From Hominenteromicrobium mulieris (GTDB lineage: Bacteria; Bacillota; Clostridia; Oscillospirales; Acutalibacteraceae), in the NCBI GenBank assembly GCA_021029595.1, contig JAJJOY010000003.1, forward strand, positions 657,691 to 721,690: DNA of 64,000 nucleotides, written 5' to 3'. Positions 1-7,066 of this stretch are shown here, piece by piece (position 1 is the first letter of the stretch; each line of letters starts with the position of its first letter). Below the pieces are notes generated by a model that was not told where the DNA came from, ran no database searches, and worked only from the letters and a program-made list of their open reading frames with translations. The translations under genes were made by a program, and so were the position numbers.

Positions 1-2
1 CC

Positions 3-101
3 ACGATCCTGCCGTTTGTAGACCACTTCCCGAAGAACACCGAACTTTACCGCATTATGACCACCAAACCCCAGGAACTGAAAAAGAAGGAGGATGAATG
101 A
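3..101 (+). CDS. VirB4/TraE-like conjugation ATPase, C-terminal end only
   Basis: The window opens inside a gene whose last 32 codons are visible, ending in TGA at 99-101. The tail (ILPFVDHFPKNTELYRIMTT, then a lysine-rich end) resembles the C-terminus of VirB4/TraE (CD1110-family) ATPases, which power the type IV secretion channel at the inner face of the membrane. In related elements this gene lies just before the CD1108 hydrolase, as here. No catalytic motif is inside the window, so the call rests on the tail and on gene order. Confidence 0.5.
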   Translation, partial: TILPFVDHFPKNTELYRIMTTKPQELKKKEDE

Positions 102-481
102 TTATGAACCCCAACATTTTGAATAAAAACCCGCTGATGTTTTTTGACAGGGCGGTAAATGCCCAACGCAGCCAGCTGCTTACGGTCATGGCTGATGCGG
201 TAAGTGAGTGCCGCACGGCGGCAGATCAGGCAGCCGAACTGAATGAGACCGGTCAGGTGGGGCTTCTCCGTCTGGCAGAGGTCTGGAGCGCCATCCGTGC
301 CAAGGAAGGCATGGGCGGTCTGGTTCTGGAAGGAACCGAAGCGAAGATCCTGTCCGATGTGGTGGCACAGTTTTATGCCTACCTGTCCGGCTGTATGTTC
401 AACGATCCTGTGGGGATGGCCATTTATGCAGAGCTGCACTACATGATGTCCTCCCTCATGCTGGGAGAATGGTTTGAATAA
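98..481 (+). CDS. Conserved ICE protein of unknown function, 127 aa
   Basis: The gene overlaps the upstream stop by ATGA. A second ATG at 104 has better spacing from the AAGGAGG and may be the real start. The product is mostly helical and soluble-looking, with no signal peptide or membrane segment, and I do not recognise a domain. It sits between the putative VirB4 and the cell-wall hydrolase and is translationally coupled to both, so a role in assembling or regulating the transfer apparatus is likely. That role is inferred from position only. Confidence 0.6.
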   Translation: MIMNPNILNKNPLMFFDRAVNAQRSQLLTVMADAVSECRTAADQAAELNETGQVGLLRLAEVWSAIRAKEGMGGLVLEGTEAKILSDVVAQFYAYLSGCMFNDPVGMAIYAELHYMMSSLMLGEWFE

Positions 482-2210
482 GGAACCGCGCCTGCGCTTT
501 ACCGATGAGGAACGGTCTGACCCAGCGCTGGAAAAGCCGATTTGTAAAGCGGAGAAAGCTGCGGCCAGAGCAGATAAGGCGCAGGAGAATATTCCAAAGA
601 AAAAGGTCAGGCAGACGGTCATTGACCCGGATACCGGAAAAAAGACCTCGAAGCTGACCTTTGAGGACAAGAAAAAGCCACCCTCCAAAGTTTCTCAAGG
701 GGTCAAAGAAGCTCCCGTCCATCTGGTCGCGGGCAAGCTCCACAAAGAGATCCGGGAAACAGAACAGGACAATGTGGGCGTGGAAAGCGCCCACAAGTCC
801 GAGGAGGCGGTGGAGACCAGCGCTTATCTGGTGCGGGAGGGCTATCGCAGCCACAAGCTGAAGCCCTACCGCAAAGCAGCCCAGGCAGAGCGCCAACTGG
901 AAAAGGCAAATGTAAATGTCCTGTACCAGAAATCCTTGCAGGAAAATCCCCAGTTTTCCAGCAATCCTCTTTCCCGCTGGCAGCAAAAGCAGGCCATCAA
1001 AAAGCAGTATGCCGCTGCTAAGCGCACCGGTCAGACTGCCGGAAATACCGCCCAGGCTGCGTCCAAAACCGGAAAAGCCGCAAGGACGATAAAAGAAAAG
1101 GCACAGCAGGCAGGGGCATTCGTCATGCGCCACAAAAAGGGCTTCTTGATCGCAGGGGTTTTGTTCCTCATCACCTGTATGCTGATGAATACCATGTCCT
1201 CTTGTTCCATGATGGCGCAGAGCATAGGTTCCGTTCTCTCCGGCACCACCTATCCGTCGGATGATCCGGAAATGCTGGCGGTGGAGGCAGATTATGCAGC
1301 CAGAGAAGCCCAGTTGCAGGAGAAAATCGACAACATCGAAAGCAGCCACCCAGGGTATGACGAGTATCGCTATGACCTTGGCATGATTGGCCATGACCCT
1401 CATGAGCTGGCGGCATTTCTCTCTGCTGTCTTGCAGGGCTATACCCGACAAAGCGCCCAGGCAGAGCTGGCGCGTGTGTTTGCAGCACAGTATCAGCTGA
1501 CGCTTACCGAGGAAGTGGAGATCCGCTACCGCACGGAGACCTCCACCGACCCGGAGACTGGCGAGACCACCTCAGAAGAAGTACCCTATGAGTATTACAT
1601 TCTGAATGTGAAACTCACCAGCAAGCCCATTTCAGCTGTGGCGTCGGAGCTATTGACCCCGGAGCAGATGGAAATGTATCAGGTCTACCGACAGACCATG
1701 GGCAATAAGCCGCTGTTGTTTGGCGGCGGTTCCCCTGATACCAGCGGCTCGGAAGATCTATCCGGTGTGCAGTTCATTAACGGCACCCGCCCCGGCAATC
1801 CTCAGCTGGTGGAACTGGCGAAAAGTCAGGTGGGCAATGTGGGCGGTTATCCCTACTGGAGCTGGTATGGCTTTGACAGCCGCGTGGAATGGTGCGCCTG
1901 CTTCGTATCCTGGTGCTATAACCAGGCAGGAAAAAGTGAGCCTCGCTTTGCAGGCTGTGAGTGGCAGGGCGTTCCGTGGTTCCAGTCTCATGGACAATGG
2001 GGTGCAAGAGGCTATAACAATCTGGCCCCCGGAGATGCAATTTTCTTTGACTGGGATTTGGATGGGACAGCAGACCATGTAGGTATCGTGATCGGTACGG
2101 ATGGCAGCCGTGTTTATACCGTGGAGGGAAATTCCGGCGATGCCTGCAAGATTAAAAGTTATGACCTGAATTATCAAAGCATTAAGGGCTACGGCCTGAT
2201 GAACTGGTAA
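474..2210 (+). CDS. CD1108-family conjugation cell-wall hydrolase (NlpC/P60-CHAP type)
   Basis: This is a 578-residue bitopic protein. A long charged cytoplasmic N-terminus (1-215) is followed by one membrane segment (about 222-243), a coiled or linker region and a C-terminal cysteine peptidase domain (about 450-578). The motif WCACFVSWC holds the probable catalytic cysteine (about 474), and DHVGIV holds the histidine (about 533). Such enzymes cut peptidoglycan peptides to let the transfer channel cross the wall. Translation starts at a TTG that overlaps the preceding stop, so the two genes are coupled. The family match (CD1108 of C. difficile conjugative transposons) also fits the DUF4315 and DUF4366 genes that follow. 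Confidence 0.85.
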   Translation: MNKEPRLRFTDEERSDPALEKPICKAEKAAARADKAQENIPKKKVRQTVIDPDTGKKTSKLTFEDKKKPPSKVSQGVKEAPVHLVAGKLHKEIRETEQDNVGVESAHKSEEAVETSAYLVREGYRSHKLKPYRKAAQAERQLEKANVNVLYQKSLQENPQFSSNPLSRWQQKQAIKKQYAAAKRTGQTAGNTAQAASKTGKAARTIKEKAQQAGAFVMRHKKGFLIAGVLFLITCMLMNTMSSCSMMAQSIGSVLSGTTYPSDDPEMLAVEADYAAREAQLQEKIDNIESSHPGYDEYRYDLGMIGHDPHELAAFLSAVLQGYTRQSAQAELARVFAAQYQLTLTEEVEIRYRTETSTDPETGETTSEEVPYEYYILNVKLTSKPISAVASELLTPEQMEMYQVYRQTMGNKPLLFGGGSPDTSGSEDLSGVQFINGTRPGNPQLVELAKSQVGNVGGYPYWSWYGFDSRVEWCACFVSWCYNQAGKSEPRFAGCEWQGVPWFQSHGQWGARGYNNLAPGDAIFFDWDLDGTADHVGIVIGTDGSRVYTVEGNSGDACKIKSYDLNYQSIKGYGLMNW

Positions 2211-2239
2211 CAGAGATTTTTAAGAAGGAGTGATAGACG

Positions 2240-2491
2240 ATGGCAAAGAACAAAATTGAGCGCATTGACCATGAGATTACAAAGGTCCGCGAGAAGATCG
2301 CAGAGTATCAGGAAAAGCTCAAGGCGCTGGAAGCACAGAAAACCGAGGCAGAAAATCTGGAGATCGTCCAGATGGTGCGCGCCCTGCGTATGACCCCGAC
2401 CCAGTTGAGCGCCATGCTGTCCGGTGGCACAGTTCCCGGCAGTTTGGCTGATGACAATAACGAACAGGAGGAAAACAGCTATGAGGAATAA
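2240..2491 (+). CDS. DUF4315 family protein
   Basis: An 83-residue, highly charged coiled-coil protein with a strong site (AAGAAGGAG) in front of its ATG. The pattern [19 protein letters not shown] followed by an [10 protein letters not shown] segment is typical of DUF4315 (CD1107a-like), a small protein found only in this ICE superfamily between the CD1108 hydrolase and the DUF4366 protein. Its biochemical role is unknown. The gene overlaps the next start by 11 bases, so the pair is translationally coupled. Confidence 0.85.
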   Translation: MAKNKIERIDHEITKVREKIAEYQEKLKALEAQKTEAENLEIVQMVRALRMTPTQLSAMLSGGTVPGSLADDNNEQEENSYEE

Positions 2492-3245
2492 ACGATTGCT
2501 CCGAACACTTTCCGCCTTTTGCCTGACAATGGTTGTGGCATTTGGCTTTACGATCCCTGCTTTTGCACAGGGGTCAGAACAGGCTCCGGCGGCACCGGCA
2601 GAGGATTCTACCAATGACAGCAATGTGATTGTGGAAGAAACAGAACCAGCACCGGCACTTACACCGGAGGGGAATGCGGCATTGGTGGATGATTTTGGTG
2701 GCAATAAGCAGCTCATTACTGTTACGACCAAAGCTGGAAATTACTTTTACATCCTGATTGATAGGGCGAATGAGGATAAAAAGACTGCTGTTCACTTTCT
2801 GAATCAGGTGGATGAAGCGGATTTGATGGCACTGATGGAAGATGAAAATGTCAAAGAGAAGCCGTCTGCTGTGTGTAGCTGCACGACAAAATGTGAAGCA
2901 GGGGCAGTCAATACGGCTTGTCCGGTCTGTGCAACTGATAAGAGTAAATGTACGGGCAAAGCACCGGAACCTCCGGCAGAAACACCGGAGCCGGAAAAAG
3001 AGAAGCCTGCCGGACTGAACCCGGCTGCGATAGTCCTTTTGCTGGCTCTGCTTGGAGGCGGTGGCGTATTTGCCTACTTGAAGCTCGTTAAGAATAAGCC
3101 TAAGACCAAGGGCAATGACAGTCTGGACGATTATGATTATGGCGAGGAAGATTCCGAGGAATGGGAAACCGAGGATGAGGAGTCGGACGAGCCGGACGCT
3201 GATGGGGGCAGCACAGAAGAAGATGATGAGGACAGTGTGAAATGA
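2481..3245 (+). CDS. DUF4366 (CD1107-family) membrane-anchored surface protein
   Basis: The ATG at 2481 is preferred over an upstream in-frame start because it follows AGGAGG and begins a clear signal peptide ([13 protein letters not shown] then a hydrophobic run ending in AFA-Q). A folded region with four cysteines (about 130-160) follows, then a proline/glutamate linker, one membrane segment (about 181-202, [19 protein letters not shown]) and a very acidic cytoplasmic tail. The layout matches DUF4366/CD1107 mobile-element proteins, thought to belong to the transfer apparatus outside the cell. It overlaps the next ATG (ATGA). Confidence 0.85.
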   Translation: MRNKRLLRTLSAFCLTMVVAFGFTIPAFAQGSEQAPAAPAEDSTNDSNVIVEETEPAPALTPEGNAALVDDFGGNKQLITVTTKAGNYFYILIDRANEDKKTAVHFLNQVDEADLMALMEDENVKEKPSAVCSCTTKCEAGAVNTACPVCATDKSKCTGKAPEPPAETPEPEKEKPAGLNPAAIVLLLALLGGGGVFAYLKLVKNKPKTKGNDSLDDYDYGEEDSEEWETEDEESDEPDADGGSTEEDDEDSVK

Positions 3246-3436
3246 CCCGTTTCACAGACAGTCCCTATGAACGCATGATGACACGCAGGCCGGAGGGCGG
3301 GAAGGAAATTTCCCGTCCTCCTTCTTTACCTCACAACCACCCCTGCTATGGTTGCGGGAATTATGGAAGTCCCTGTGTAGGTATCTGCCATCGTGAGATG
3401 GAACGATGGCTCAAAGAAAGGAAACGAAAAAAATGA
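3242..3436 (+). CDS. Small cysteine-rich ICE protein, 64 aa
   Basis: ATGA overlap with the DUF4366 stop supports translation. The basic 64-residue product carries the cluster [15 protein letters not shown], which could bind a metal ion, between a proline-rich stretch and a lysine/arginine-rich tail. I do not recognise the family. The gene also overlaps the next start (ATGA at 3433), placing it within the tightly coupled transfer operon. Confidence 0.6.
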   Translation: MTRFTDSPYERMMTRRPEGGKEISRPPSLPHNHPCYGCGNYGSPCVGICHREMERWLKERKRKK

Positions 3437-4116
3437 GTGTTCTGATTATATTTATCAAGCTGATTGCTGTTTTTGACCTACTGGTAATTGCTGTGTATTT
3501 TGGCGGCGACATTCTTTCTACCATGTTAAACAAACTTCAGAGAAAGCCAAAGCAAGATGACCCCTTTGATTTCTCCTTAGATACCATGACAGTTTCATTG
3601 TCCATAGATTCTATTCGTCAGCTTTATTCCGGTGACGCGGCAGATTTTGTGGAAGAAAAGATTCTGCCAAATGCGGAGAAAACAATGGCCGTTTTGACGG
3701 AACAAGAACGGACGGCGGCTCGTCTGCTCTTATCCGCTCTAATCGGTTTTCTTGCAGCAGAAGCTCCTATGGATGAACAGAGCTTTCCTTTGATGATGGA
3801 ACTTCTGAACTGCATGGAAGGGGAAAAAGAAGATGGTTGTCAGGATGCAGTAGATAGTTTACTTGAAGATGCCGCCTGCAATACCCGCCGTCACGAAGAA
3901 TATTACAGCAATTATCAACGCTACCAGCTGATGCAGGTGGATAAAACCCGTGTCATTTTGGCTTGCCGTATCATCATCAATGACCTGCTGGGGAAACTGT
4001 ACCGCTATGACTACCGGTTTGGTTATAACCTGCTACTGGATGAGGAAAACAGCATAGAGAAAAAACTGCACACGCCTGTGCGGGAAGAATGGGAGGCTGA
4101 AGATGATGAGATATAA
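3433..4116 (+). CDS. Membrane-anchored ICE protein of unknown function, 227 aa
   Basis: The start at ATG 3433 is chosen because it overlaps the upstream stop; an in-frame ATG at 3406 would add nine basic residues. One N-terminal membrane segment (about 3-24, LIIFIKLIAVFDLLVIAVYF) anchors a largely acidic helical cytoplasmic or extracytoplasmic domain. No catalytic motif is evident and I cannot name the family. The gene overlaps topB by 14 bases and is slightly more AT-rich than its neighbours. Confidence 0.6.
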   Translation: MSVLIIFIKLIAVFDLLVIAVYFGGDILSTMLNKLQRKPKQDDPFDFSLDTMTVSLSIDSIRQLYSGDAADFVEEKILPNAEKTMAVLTEQERTAARLLLSALIGFLAAEAPMDEQSFPLMMELLNCMEGEKEDGCQDAVDSLLEDAACNTRRHEEYYSNYQRYQLMQVDKTRVILACRIIINDLLGKLYRYDYRFGYNLLLDEENSIEKKLHTPVREEWEAEDDEI

Positions 4117-6211
4117 ACTGGTAATCGCTGAAAAACCATCGGTTGCACAAAGTCTGGCTGCGGTAATCGGTGCAACTGCTCGTAAGGACGGGTATCTGGA
4201 GGGTAACGGCTGGCGTGTCAGCTGGTGCGTAGGCCATCTGGCCGGTCTTGCGGATGCAGACAGCTATGACCCCAAGTATGCCAAGTGGCGATATGATGAC
4301 CTGCCTATTCTGCCGGAGCATTGGCAGATGGTAGTGGGAAAGGATAAGAAAAAGCAGTTTGATATTCTCAAAAAGCTGATGAACGCCCCGGATGTGACGG
4401 AGGTAGTAAATGCCTGTGATGCCGGACGCGAGGGCGAGCTGATCTTCCGCAGCGTCTATGAGCTGGCAGGCTGCCAAAAGCCGATGAAAAGGCTCTGGAT
4501 TTCTTCGATGGAGGACTCCGCCATAAGGGAGGGCTTTGCAAACCTGCGCCCAGGGGTAGATTATGATGGACTTCGGGATGCTGCTCTCTGCCGTGCCAAG
4601 GCCGACTGGCTGGTAGGGATCAATGCTACAAGGCTTTTTTCCGTGCTGTACCACCGCACCCTCAACATCGGGCGCGTGATGTCTCCAACGCTGGCGCTCA
4701 TTGTCCAGCGAGAGGCTGAGATCGACACCTTTAAGCCGGTTCCCTTTTATACCGTGGCGCTGGAGCTGCCCGGTCTTACCGTATCCGGGGAGCGCATAAG
4801 TGACCGAGCAAGCGCAGAACAGCTGAAAGAAGCCTGCCAGGGTGCAGCTGTCACAATCAAAAAGGTGGAGTGCAAGGAAAAGTCCGAAAAGCCGCCTGCC
4901 CTCTATGACCTGACTACTCTGCAAAGAGACGCCAACCGCCTGCTTGGATTTACAGCCCAGCAGACCTTGGACTATCTGCAAAGCCTGTATGAAAAGAAGC
5001 TCTGCACCTATCCCCGTACTGACAGCCGCTATCTGACTGGTGATATGGCAGACAGCCTGCCGGTGCTGGTCAAGCTGGTTGCCAATGCTATGCCGTTTCG
5101 CAAAGGAATCGCCATTACCTGTGATCCGCAGACGGTCATCAACGATAAGAAAGTAACCGACCACCACGCAGTAATCCCTACCAGAAATCTCAAGGATGCA
5201 GACCTTTCTGCCCTTCCTGCGGGAGAAAAAGCAGTGCTGGAGCTGGTGGCCCTGCGTCTGCTGTGCGCCGTGGCTTATCCCCATATCTATTCGGAAACCG
5301 TTGTGATTGCAGCGTGTGCCGGTGGGGAATTTACCGCCAAAGGAAAAACGGTGAGGCACCCCGGATGGAAAGCACTGGAGGACGCTTACCGTGCCAAAAC
5401 GAAGGATGCAGAGCCGAAAAAAGAGGGCGTAGAGAAAGCCCTGCCGGAGCTGACCGAAGGACAGACCCTTTCGGTTTCTGCGGCAATCGTCAAAGAAGGC
5501 AAAAGCAGTCCGCCTCAGCACTTTACGGAGGACACCCTATTGTCCGCGATGGAGACTGCCGGAAAAGAGAATATGCCGGAGGACGCTGAGCGAAAAGGTC
5601 TGGGGACACCGGCCACCCGTGCCGGTATTTTGGAAAAGCTGGTATCTGCCGGTTTTCTGGAACGAAAAAAGAGCAGGAAAACGGTGCAGCTTCTCCCTTC
5701 CCACGATGCAGTTTCCCTGATCACCGTTCTGCCGGAACAACTGCAATCGCCGCTTCTGACTGCCGAGTGGGAGTACCGCCTGGGCGAGATCGAGCGCGGG
5801 CAGCTTGCCCCGGAGGAGTTTTTAGACGGTATCAGTGCCATGCTGAAAGATCTGGTGGGGACTTATCAGGTCATCAAGGGAACTGAGTACCTGTTCACTC
5901 CGCCCCACGAGGTGGTGGGCAAATGCCCTCGCTGCGGCGGTGAAGTGGCAGAACTGCAAAAAGGCTTCTTCTGTCAGAATGATTCTTGTAAATTTGCAAT
6001 CTGGAAAAACAACAAATGGTGGGCTGCCAAGAAAAAACAGCCGACCAAAGCTGTGGTGTCTGCGCTGCTGAACGATGGCCGTGTCCGTGTGACGGGGCTA
6101 TATTCGGAGAAAACCGGCAAGACCTACGATGCCACTGTGGTTTTGGAGGACGATGGACAGTATGCTAACTTCAAGCTGGAATTTGACCAGCGGAAAGGAG
6201 GCAGCCGATGA
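4103..6211 (+). CDS. topB: DNA topoisomerase III (type IA)
   Basis: A 702-residue type IA topoisomerase. The Toprim domain opens the protein (LVIAEKPSVAQSLA, residues 5-18) and its acidic loop reads NACDAGREGELIF. The active-site tyrosine lies in CTYPRTDSRYL (about residue 303) and forms the 5'-phosphotyrosine link during single-strand passage. A C-terminal zinc ribbon has the pairs CPRCGG and CQNDSC. ICEs of this group commonly carry their own TopB-like enzyme, probably to resolve plasmid-like intermediates during transfer or replication. It overlaps genes on both sides, so it is part of the same operon. Confidence 0.95.
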   Translation: MMRYKLVIAEKPSVAQSLAAVIGATARKDGYLEGNGWRVSWCVGHLAGLADADSYDPKYAKWRYDDLPILPEHWQMVVGKDKKKQFDILKKLMNAPDVTEVVNACDAGREGELIFRSVYELAGCQKPMKRLWISSMEDSAIREGFANLRPGVDYDGLRDAALCRAKADWLVGINATRLFSVLYHRTLNIGRVMSPTLALIVQREAEIDTFKPVPFYTVALELPGLTVSGERISDRASAEQLKEACQGAAVTIKKVECKEKSEKPPALYDLTTLQRDANRLLGFTAQQTLDYLQSLYEKKLCTYPRTDSRYLTGDMADSLPVLVKLVANAMPFRKGIAITCDPQTVINDKKVTDHHAVIPTRNLKDADLSALPAGEKAVLELVALRLLCAVAYPHIYSETVVIAACAGGEFTAKGKTVRHPGWKALEDAYRAKTKDAEPKKEGVEKALPELTEGQTLSVSAAIVKEGKSSPPQHFTEDTLLSAMETAGKENMPEDAERKGLGTPATRAGILEKLVSAGFLERKKSRKTVQLLPSHDAVSLITVLPEQLQSPLLTAEWEYRLGEIERGQLAPEEFLDGISAMLKDLVGTYQVIKGTEYLFTPPHEVVGKCPRCGGEVAELQKGFFCQNDSCKFAIWKNNKWWAAKKKQPTKAVVSALLNDGRVRVTGLYSEKTGKTYDATVVLEDDGQYANFKLEFDQRKGGSR

Positions 6212-6486
6212 AGCTCTCTTTAGTGGAACGGGAAACCATTCTCCTCTATAACCAGGCAGAACCAATGGCTGAGGTCTATACCCACGATCCCCGTCTGATG
6301 GAGAAGCTGGAACTGTTGGCAAAAAAGCACCCCGACCAGATCACCCGAAAGGACGCCCATAACTTTACCGTCCCCAAGCGGTGTGTATCAGTCCGGGAGC
6401 CATACAGCGCAGAACGCCGCAAAGCTGCCAGTGAGCGTGCGAAAGCTGCCGGATACCAGCCTCCTGTGAGAAAGCCCAGCAGTTAA
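6208..6486 (+). CDS. Conserved ICE protein of unknown function, 92 aa
   Basis: Starts in an ATGA overlap with the topB stop. A short, basic, soluble protein; the central part (EVYTHDPRLMEKLELLAKKH) and the C-terminal segment, which is rich in arginine, lysine and proline, recur in this ICE group as far as I recall, but no function is known to me. Position between topoisomerase and primase suggests a DNA-processing role; this is inference. Confidence 0.6.
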   Translation: MKLSLVERETILLYNQAEPMAEVYTHDPRLMEKLELLAKKHPDQITRKDAHNFTVPKRCVSVREPYSAERRKAASERAKAAGYQPPVRKPSS

Positions 6487-6492
6487 AGGCAC

Positions 6493-6990
6493 ATGGCAGA
6501 GAATGTATTTGAAGCAGTCAAGCAGTCGGTCAGCACCAGAGAAGCGGCAGAGTTTTATTGGATAAAAGTCAGGCGAAATGGCATGGCCTGCTGTCCTTTT
6601 CACGATGATAAGAACCCCAGCATGAAGGTAGACCAGCGGTTCCACTGCTTTGGCTGCGGTGAAGATGGGGATGTGATCGACTTTACCGCAAAGCTCTTTG
6701 ACCTCTCCCCAAAAGAAGCGGCGGAGAAACTGGCACAGGACTTTGGCCTGATCTATGACAGTCAGGCCCCGCCCCGCAGGAGATATGTCCGGCAAAAAAA
6801 ACGAGGCACAGAAGTTTCGGGAGGATCGACAGCGCTGTTATCGCGTACTGTCCGATTACTACTATCTGCTGAAAAAATGGGAAGCCGACCGTTCTCCCAG
6901 GACACCGGAGGAAGAACCGCACCCCCGCTTTGTGGAAGCAATCCAGAAGAAAGCCTATGTAGAGTACCTGCTGGACCTTTTTCTTTATGA
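6493..6990 (+). CDS. CHC2 zinc-finger primase-like protein, frameshifted after residue ~100
   Basis: Residues 33-58 carry the CHC2 zinc finger of DnaG-type primases (CCPFHDDKNPSMKV, then FHCFGCGEDGD), which binds template DNA. After an A8 run at 6793-6800 the reading frame stops looking like protein: the tail is serine/arginine-rich and ends at 6990. The frame shifted by one base continues as a normal charged helical sequence (QKFREDRQRCYRVLSDYYYL) with no stop until the end of the ArdC-like gene. A one-base expansion, a sequencing error in the homopolymer, or slippage during expression would each explain this. Read in the other frame, primase and ArdC-like protein would form one polypeptide of about 1,130 residues. 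Confidence 0.8.
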   Translation: MAENVFEAVKQSVSTREAAEFYWIKVRRNGMACCPFHDDKNPSMKVDQRFHCFGCGEDGDVIDFTAKLFDLSPKEAAEKLAQDFGLIYDSQAPPRRRYVRQKKRGTEVSGGSTALLSRTVRLLLSAEKMGSRPFSQDTGGRTAPPLCGSNPEESLCRVPAGPFSL

Positions 6991-7066
6991 AAGTGAAGAA
7001 GAACAAAAGGCATGGATTGCAGAACACACAGCAGAAATCACACACTTGGAAAGGAGATTGAAAATC

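Noticed and set aside
3977..5521. 514-codon minus-strand frame opposite topB
   Set aside because: Antisense shadow; the plus strand clearly encodes topoisomerase III with all motifs.
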